Assembly (NCBI GenBank): GCA_035545895.1
Contig: DASZXJ010000208.1
Coordinates: forward strand, 1 to 8,360
From: DASZXJ01 sp035545895
GTDB lineage: Bacteria > Planctomycetota > Phycisphaerae > Tepidisphaerales > Tepidisphaeraceae
Direction: 5' to 3'
Length of the DNA stretch: 8,360 bases
Shown here: positions 5,339 to 8,360 of the stretch, piece after piece
How the letters are laid out: each line of letters begins with the position of its first letter
How positions within the stretch are numbered: the stretch's first letter is position 1
The notes under the pieces: generated by a model
The model's input: only the letters and a program-made list of their open reading frames with translations
What the model was told of the DNA's origin: nothing
Database searches by the model: none
Translations under genes and position numbers: made by a program

Positions 5339-6442
5339 GTGAATTCTCAAATTGCTTCATTGGCTGGACGTGTTTTGAATGGCGAGCTTCTGAATCGCCA
5401 GGATGCCGAACAACTCGTGCGCGCAGGTGGCGACGAGATTTATGATTTATTTTACTGGGCGAACAAGATTCGCATTCAGTTTGTCGGACGCGATGTGAAA
5501 TTCTGCGCCATCGTCGCCGCCAAGGTGGGAGGCTGCAGCGAAGACTGCAAGTTCTGCGCGCAATCGGCTCACTTTGATGGCCCGGCGAAAAAACAGTCGC
5601 AATTGAAGGATGAGGACGTTTTGGCCAGCGCCGTCCATGCGGCCGAAGTGGGGGCGGACAGCTTTGGCATCGTCAACAGCGGCCGCGGGCCGACGCGTGC
5701 GGAACTGGAGGGGTGGCTCAAGCCGATCATGATGAAGATCGCCACCGAGGGCAAAACCCGCGCGTGCGCGACGCTGGGCGCTCTGACGCCTGAAACCGCC
5801 AAGTTCCTGCACGACTGCGGAATTCGACGCATCAATCACAACCTGGAAACTTCCGAGCGCCATTACCCGAACATCGTTTCGACGCATCCTTATTCCGAGC
5901 GCGTAAATACGCTGCGTATTGCCAAGGAGGCCGGCCTGTCTTTGTGCAGCGGCGGGATTTTCGGCATGGGCGAAGTCTGGATCGATCGCCTGGATATGCT
6001 CTTCACATTGCGCGATCTGGGCGTGGATGTCGTTCCGATCAATTTCCTCAACGCGATTCACGGCACGCCGCTGGCGGGGCAGGAAAAGCTGCCGCCGATG
6101 GAGTGCTTGAAGATCATTGCGATCGCCCGGTTTTTGTTGCCCGACAAGGAATTGAAGGTGGCGGGGGGCCGCGAGGTGTGCCTGCGCGATCTGCAAAGCT
6201 GGATTTTCTTTGCCGGCGCTGACAGCACGATGATTGGCAACTATCTGACAACCTATGGCCGTACGCCGCAACTCGATCATCAAATGGTTCTGGACCTCGG
6301 GTTGAAATGGCGCGCTTATGACGGCGGCAGCATCAAGCCAAGCAGCGATGACCCGACGCTCAGCAATCGCGTAGCTCACACCGGAAAACACCGTATTCCG
6401 ATCCTGTACGAAAGCGAAATCTCAGCACCAGTGCCGGCGTGA
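5339..6442 (+). CDS. bioB: Biotin synthase with unusual auxiliary-cluster residues
   Basis: Radical-SAM enzyme of 367 residues that inserts sulfur into dethiobiotin, the last step of biotin synthesis. The SAM-binding [4Fe-4S] ligands are in GGCSEDCKFCAQ (Cys66, Cys70, Cys73). Family landmarks follow: CATLGALTPE, INHNLETSERHYPNI, LCSGGIFGMGE, VPINFLNAIHGTPL and AGGREVCLRDLQSW. In E. coli the second [2Fe-2S] cluster, the sulfur source, is held by Cys97, Cys128, Cys188 and Arg260. Here the equivalents of the last three are Cys143, Cys203 and Arg278, but Cys97 is replaced by Gly110 (SFGIVNSGRGP). Extra cysteines occur at Cys56 (KFCAIVAAKVGG) and Cys281. This resembles the anaerobe-type BioB with an auxiliary 4Fe-5S cluster; that assignment is inference. 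The start is GTG 5339, supported by GGGAG. The stop overlaps the next gene by 4 bp. About 45 residues follow the GNYLTTYGR motif, a fairly long C-terminal tail. Confidence 0.96.
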   Translation: MNSQIASLAGRVLNGELLNRQDAEQLVRAGGDEIYDLFYWANKIRIQFVGRDVKFCAIVAAKVGGCSEDCKFCAQSAHFDGPAKKQSQLKDEDVLASAVHAAEVGADSFGIVNSGRGPTRAELEGWLKPIMMKIATEGKTRACATLGALTPETAKFLHDCGIRRINHNLETSERHYPNIVSTHPYSERVNTLRIAKEAGLSLCSGGIFGMGEVWIDRLDMLFTLRDLGVDVVPINFLNAIHGTPLAGQEKLPPMECLKIIAIARFLLPDKELKVAGGREVCLRDLQSWIFFAGADSTMIGNYLTTYGRTPQLDHQMVLDLGLKWRAYDGGSIKPSSDDPTLSNRVAHTGKHRIPILYESEISAPVPA

Positions 6443-7527
6443 ATGATGCGCAGTTCATCACGGGCTTGGGGTTGGTCACGCCTCTTGGGCGAGATGTCGA
6501 TGAAACCTGGCAGGCGTTGCTGGCGGGGCGGTTCATACGCGATCATGCCCGAGTGCGAAACGGGGAGTCATTTCTAAGTATCAATGAGTTGGCGTTTCGC
6601 GCGGCTGACCAGGCGATTGCACAGGCCAATTGGATTTCCAGCATCCTGGCGGACGATGCCACCGCACTGATCGTCGGCACGAGCAAAGGGCCAGTCGCAT
6701 CGTGGCTTGATTCCTCAAACAAAGTTCACGGATCGGCACAGAAAACATGCGTTTTCGGTTTGGCGGAATTATCACAGTCGATTGCGCAGGACATGAAACT
6801 TGGCGGGGGCCCGCGATCAGTTCTTTCCGCTGCGTGTGCCAGTGGAATACATGCATTGGTTCACGCGATCCTGCTTTTGCGCAGCGGCGCGGTGCAGCGC
6901 GTGCTGGTCGTTGCAGCCGAGGCTTCGGTTCATCCGATATTTGTGGGCAGTTTCAAACGGCTGGGTGTTTTGGCTCACGAAGGCGCGGGGTGCAGGCCGT
7001 TTGATATCAGCCGCAGCGGATTTCTGATGAGCGAGGCGGCTGCGGCAATTTGTCTCGAATCGCAAAGCAATCACCCCATCGCGCGAATCGATCGACTCGC
7101 GATCAATGGCGATGCAGCGCATCTGACCGGAATTGATCCAGCCGGCAGGGCTTTGAGGCATATGCTGAGCGCCGTGATGGGTTCGCAGCCGGTCGATCTG
7201 GTGCACGCTCATGCAACCGGAACCACGCTGAACGATCCGGTTGAACTGGCAGCCATCGAATCATGCGCGGAGAACCATCGCCCGACCGTTTATTCCCATA
7301 AAGGCGCGCTGGGGCACAGCCTCGGCGCGGCCGGATTGGTCTCGGTTGTGCTCAATTGCCTGGCCCATCGAGACGGTTTGGTTCCTCCCAACGTGCGAAC
7401 GACCCAGCCGCTGGCCACGAATCGGGTGGAACTCTGCGAGAAATCAATTCGCAAGCCGATCCGTCGAAGCATTGCCTTGGCGGCGGGTTTTGGCGGAGCG
7501 ATGGGCGCGGTTTCGCTCATCAGTTAA
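6439..7527 (+). CDS. Short beta-ketoacyl synthase coupled to bioB
   Basis: FabF/FabB-like condensing enzyme of 362 residues, about 50 shorter than typical FabF (about 410). It begins with the usual FITGLGLVTPLGRDVDETWQALLAG. Catalytic residues appear intact: Cys133 in SAACASGIHAL, His258 in HAHATGTTLND, Lys288 and His293 in SHKGALGHSLGAAG, and the gating loop GFGG (350-353). The shortening lies mainly after LLAG, where the stretch seen in FabF (IGPITRWD through the Asp-Arg-Phe region) is largely missing. The usual HN after GFGG is AM. It should therefore be an active condensing enzyme with altered substrate choice. GTG 6439 overlaps the bioB TGA (GTGA), the nearby ATGs are out of frame and no ribosome site is clear, so translation is probably coupled to bioB. 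This suggests a role in making the pimeloyl precursor of biotin, but a general or secondary-lipid role is also possible. I give no gene symbol. Confidence 0.88.
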   Translation: MNDAQFITGLGLVTPLGRDVDETWQALLAGRFIRDHARVRNGESFLSINELAFRAADQAIAQANWISSILADDATALIVGTSKGPVASWLDSSNKVHGSAQKTCVFGLAELSQSIAQDMKLGGGPRSVLSAACASGIHALVHAILLLRSGAVQRVLVVAAEASVHPIFVGSFKRLGVLAHEGAGCRPFDISRSGFLMSEAAAAICLESQSNHPIARIDRLAINGDAAHLTGIDPAGRALRHMLSAVMGSQPVDLVHAHATGTTLNDPVELAAIESCAENHRPTVYSHKGALGHSLGAAGLVSVVLNCLAHRDGLVPPNVRTTQPLATNRVELCEKSIRKPIRRSIALAAGFGGAMGAVSLIS

Positions 7528-7538
7528 AGCGCATCTTG

Positions 7539-7547
7539 TGGTATGAT
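7539..7547 (+). promoter_or_regulatory. Extended -10 promoter immediately before the GYF_2-RDD gene
   Basis: TG-G-TATGAT (7539-7547) is an extended -10 element, 5 of 6 to TATAAT; no good -35 is visible, as is common for extended -10 promoters. The ATG at 7554 is only 6 nt after the hexamer, so transcription would start at or next to the start codon. This predicts a leaderless mRNA, like the one proposed for the HYExAFE gene. Confidence 0.45.
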
Positions 7548-7553
7548 TCGGAT

Positions 7554-8225
7554 ATGGGACAAGGGGAATGGTTTTACATTTCAAACAACGCACCGGCGGG
7601 GCCGGTCAGTCTCGATGAATTGGCGGGCTTGTTTGCATCCCGCCAATTGAACCCTTCCAGCCTGGTCTGGCACGCCGACTTGCCTGACTGGGTGACGGCG
7701 GTGCTTGTCCCGGAACTTCGTCACGCCATTGTGCCCCCGCCGGTGGTTTCGGCGGAACCGATCCCATATTTCACACCTCAAATTGATCAGCGGCCCATCC
7801 GGTTTGCAGGTTTTTGGATCCGCCTCGTTGCGTACGTCATTGACTCCATCGTCGTTGAAATAGCCGTCGCAATCATGGGTGAAGTCATGGGGATAGCTAC
7901 GAGCGTTCAACCAATCACTCTTCAAACTGGGCCCAGCGCCATTCATTTGCACCCGGAAGGTGTAATTGGCTTTTTGATGGGCTGGCTCTATTTCTCATTG
8001 ATGGAAAGTTCCTCGCGACAAGCGACCCTCGGCAAACTGGCGGTTGGAATCAAGGTGACTGACCTGCATGGCCAGCGCATTTCGTTTGGGCGGGCAACGG
8101 GTAGATATTTCGCGAAATTCCTGTCGCAGATCATTTTCGCCATCGGTTACATCATGGCGGGGCTCACGCAGCGCAAGCAGGCTCTCCACGACTTTGTGGC
8201 ATCAACGCTGGTATCGTATCGCTAG
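7554..8225 (+). CDS. GYF_2 (DUF4339) and RDD domain membrane protein
   Basis: Protein of 223 residues with two domains. Residues 5-49 (EWFYISNNAPAGPVSLDELA through LVWHADLPDWVTA) form a GYF_2/DUF4339 module: an aromatic start, a GPVS turn, then LxxLxxxxxL and WxxxxxxW. It is usually cytoplasmic and thought to mediate protein contacts. A Pro-rich linker (60-80) follows. From residue 84 an RDD domain runs to the end: FAGFWIRLVAYVIDSIV with Arg90 and Asp97, hydrophobic segments near 92-115, 136-150 and 188-204, the loop TLGKLAVGIKVTD, and a closing HDFVAST. RDD proteins are polytopic inner-membrane proteins, often of unknown role; some are linked to ion transport. The frame is open upstream to 7356 inside the ketosynthase gene, but homology begins at ATG 7554. 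No Shine-Dalgarno site is seen, and an extended -10 abuts the start. It is probably a separate transcription unit from bioB. Confidence 0.88.
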   Translation: MGQGEWFYISNNAPAGPVSLDELAGLFASRQLNPSSLVWHADLPDWVTAVLVPELRHAIVPPPVVSAEPIPYFTPQIDQRPIRFAGFWIRLVAYVIDSIVVEIAVAIMGEVMGIATSVQPITLQTGPSAIHLHPEGVIGFLMGWLYFSLMESSSRQATLGKLAVGIKVTDLHGQRISFGRATGRYFAKFLSQIIFAIGYIMAGLTQRKQALHDFVASTLVSYR

Positions 8226-8238
8226 AGCGGTTTTCAGG

Positions 8239-8360
8239 TCAGTGTACACAGTAGCCGCATTTCTCGAACCATCCCTTTGCATCGGCAGCCGTGACGCTGG
8301 CGAAGCCGTGGGCTGCGGCCAGTCCCAGTGCTGCGCCGGTTCGCGGTTCGGCGCTGACCA
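8239..8360 (-). CDS. 3' end of an unidentified minus-strand gene
   Basis: A minus-strand frame is open from the window edge (first full codon at 8358) to TGA at 8241-8239, coding for 39 residues. It begins VSAEPRTGAALGLAAAHGFA, continues SVTAADAKGW and ends FEKCGYCVH. The Ala/Gly-rich, orderly composition and the position 13 bp from the convergent RDD gene stop favour a true gene tail over chance. One other minus-strand frame is also open here but gives a less protein-like sequence, and the third ends in a stop with a very Arg-rich product. I do not recognise the family. The closing KCGYC (two Cys) is the only distinctive feature. Confidence 0.5.
   Translation of the reverse strand, partial: VSAEPRTGAALGLAAAHGFASVTAADAKGWFEKCGYCVH

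Noticed and set aside
5447..6391. Long minus-strand open frame (314 codons) opposite bioB
   Set aside because: Antisense shadow of bioB; the plus strand has unmistakable radical-SAM motifs, and the antisense product is Arg/Ala/His rich with no family pattern.
7356..7553. N-terminal extension of the RDD protein into the ketosynthase gene
   Set aside because: The added residues are a frame-shifted reading of the ketosynthase; the GYF_2 domain begins right after ATG 7554.
8220..8234. CGCTAGAGCG followed by TTTT as a terminator after the RDD gene
   Set aside because: The stem is only 3-4 bp with a tiny loop; too weak to call.

Overview
The window looks like chromosomal core DNA of a planctomycete, possibly of class Phycisphaerae. 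Three things suggest this. One gene carries the His-Tyr-Glu-x-Ala-Phe-Glu motif of the HYExAFE family, which I know mainly from Planctomycetota. A lone FliN-like gene sits between housekeeping genes. The long non-coding gap holds palindromic elements of a repeat-rich kind. This placement is inference from family knowledge; there is no rRNA or other marker to settle it.

Layout. Left (1-1569, plus strand): the 3' part of fabF, cut by the window edge, then a short promoter region and a small fliN-like gene that probably starts at a GTG. Middle left (1547-3420, minus strand): an rsmD-cca pair, with the rsmD stop and cca start sharing one base (TGATG). The cca 3' end overlaps the fliN 3' end by 23 bp, tail to tail. 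Centre (3421-3870): a 450-bp divergent intergenic region with no convincing gene. It holds a GC-rich hairpin, a two-hairpin palindromic element flanked by T6 and A6, pyrimidine-rich tracts and a promoter.

Right (3871-7527, plus strand): a HYExAFE protein with nuclease-like motifs, a small exported single-pass membrane protein, two small exported proteins that look like tandem paralogues, biotin synthase (bioB) and a short beta-ketoacyl synthase whose GTG start overlaps the bioB stop. The last three junctions are tight (32 bp, 12 bp and a 4-bp overlap), so the two paralogues, bioB and the ketosynthase probably share a transcript. It may begin as far back as 3871. A GYF_2-RDD membrane protein (7554-8225) follows with its own extended -10 site. 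The last 122 bp hold the 3' end of an unidentified minus-strand gene.

Functional reading. RsmD and CCA transferase act in RNA maturation, and FabF in fatty-acid elongation. BioB makes biotin, the cofactor of acetyl-CoA carboxylase. Two points stand out. BioB lacks one canonical ligand of the sacrificial [2Fe-2S] cluster (Gly in place of E. coli Cys97) and has extra cysteines near the cluster region, which suggests the anaerobe-type (Type II) enzyme. The second ketosynthase, coupled to bioB, is a candidate for a dedicated step in making the pimeloyl precursor of biotin.
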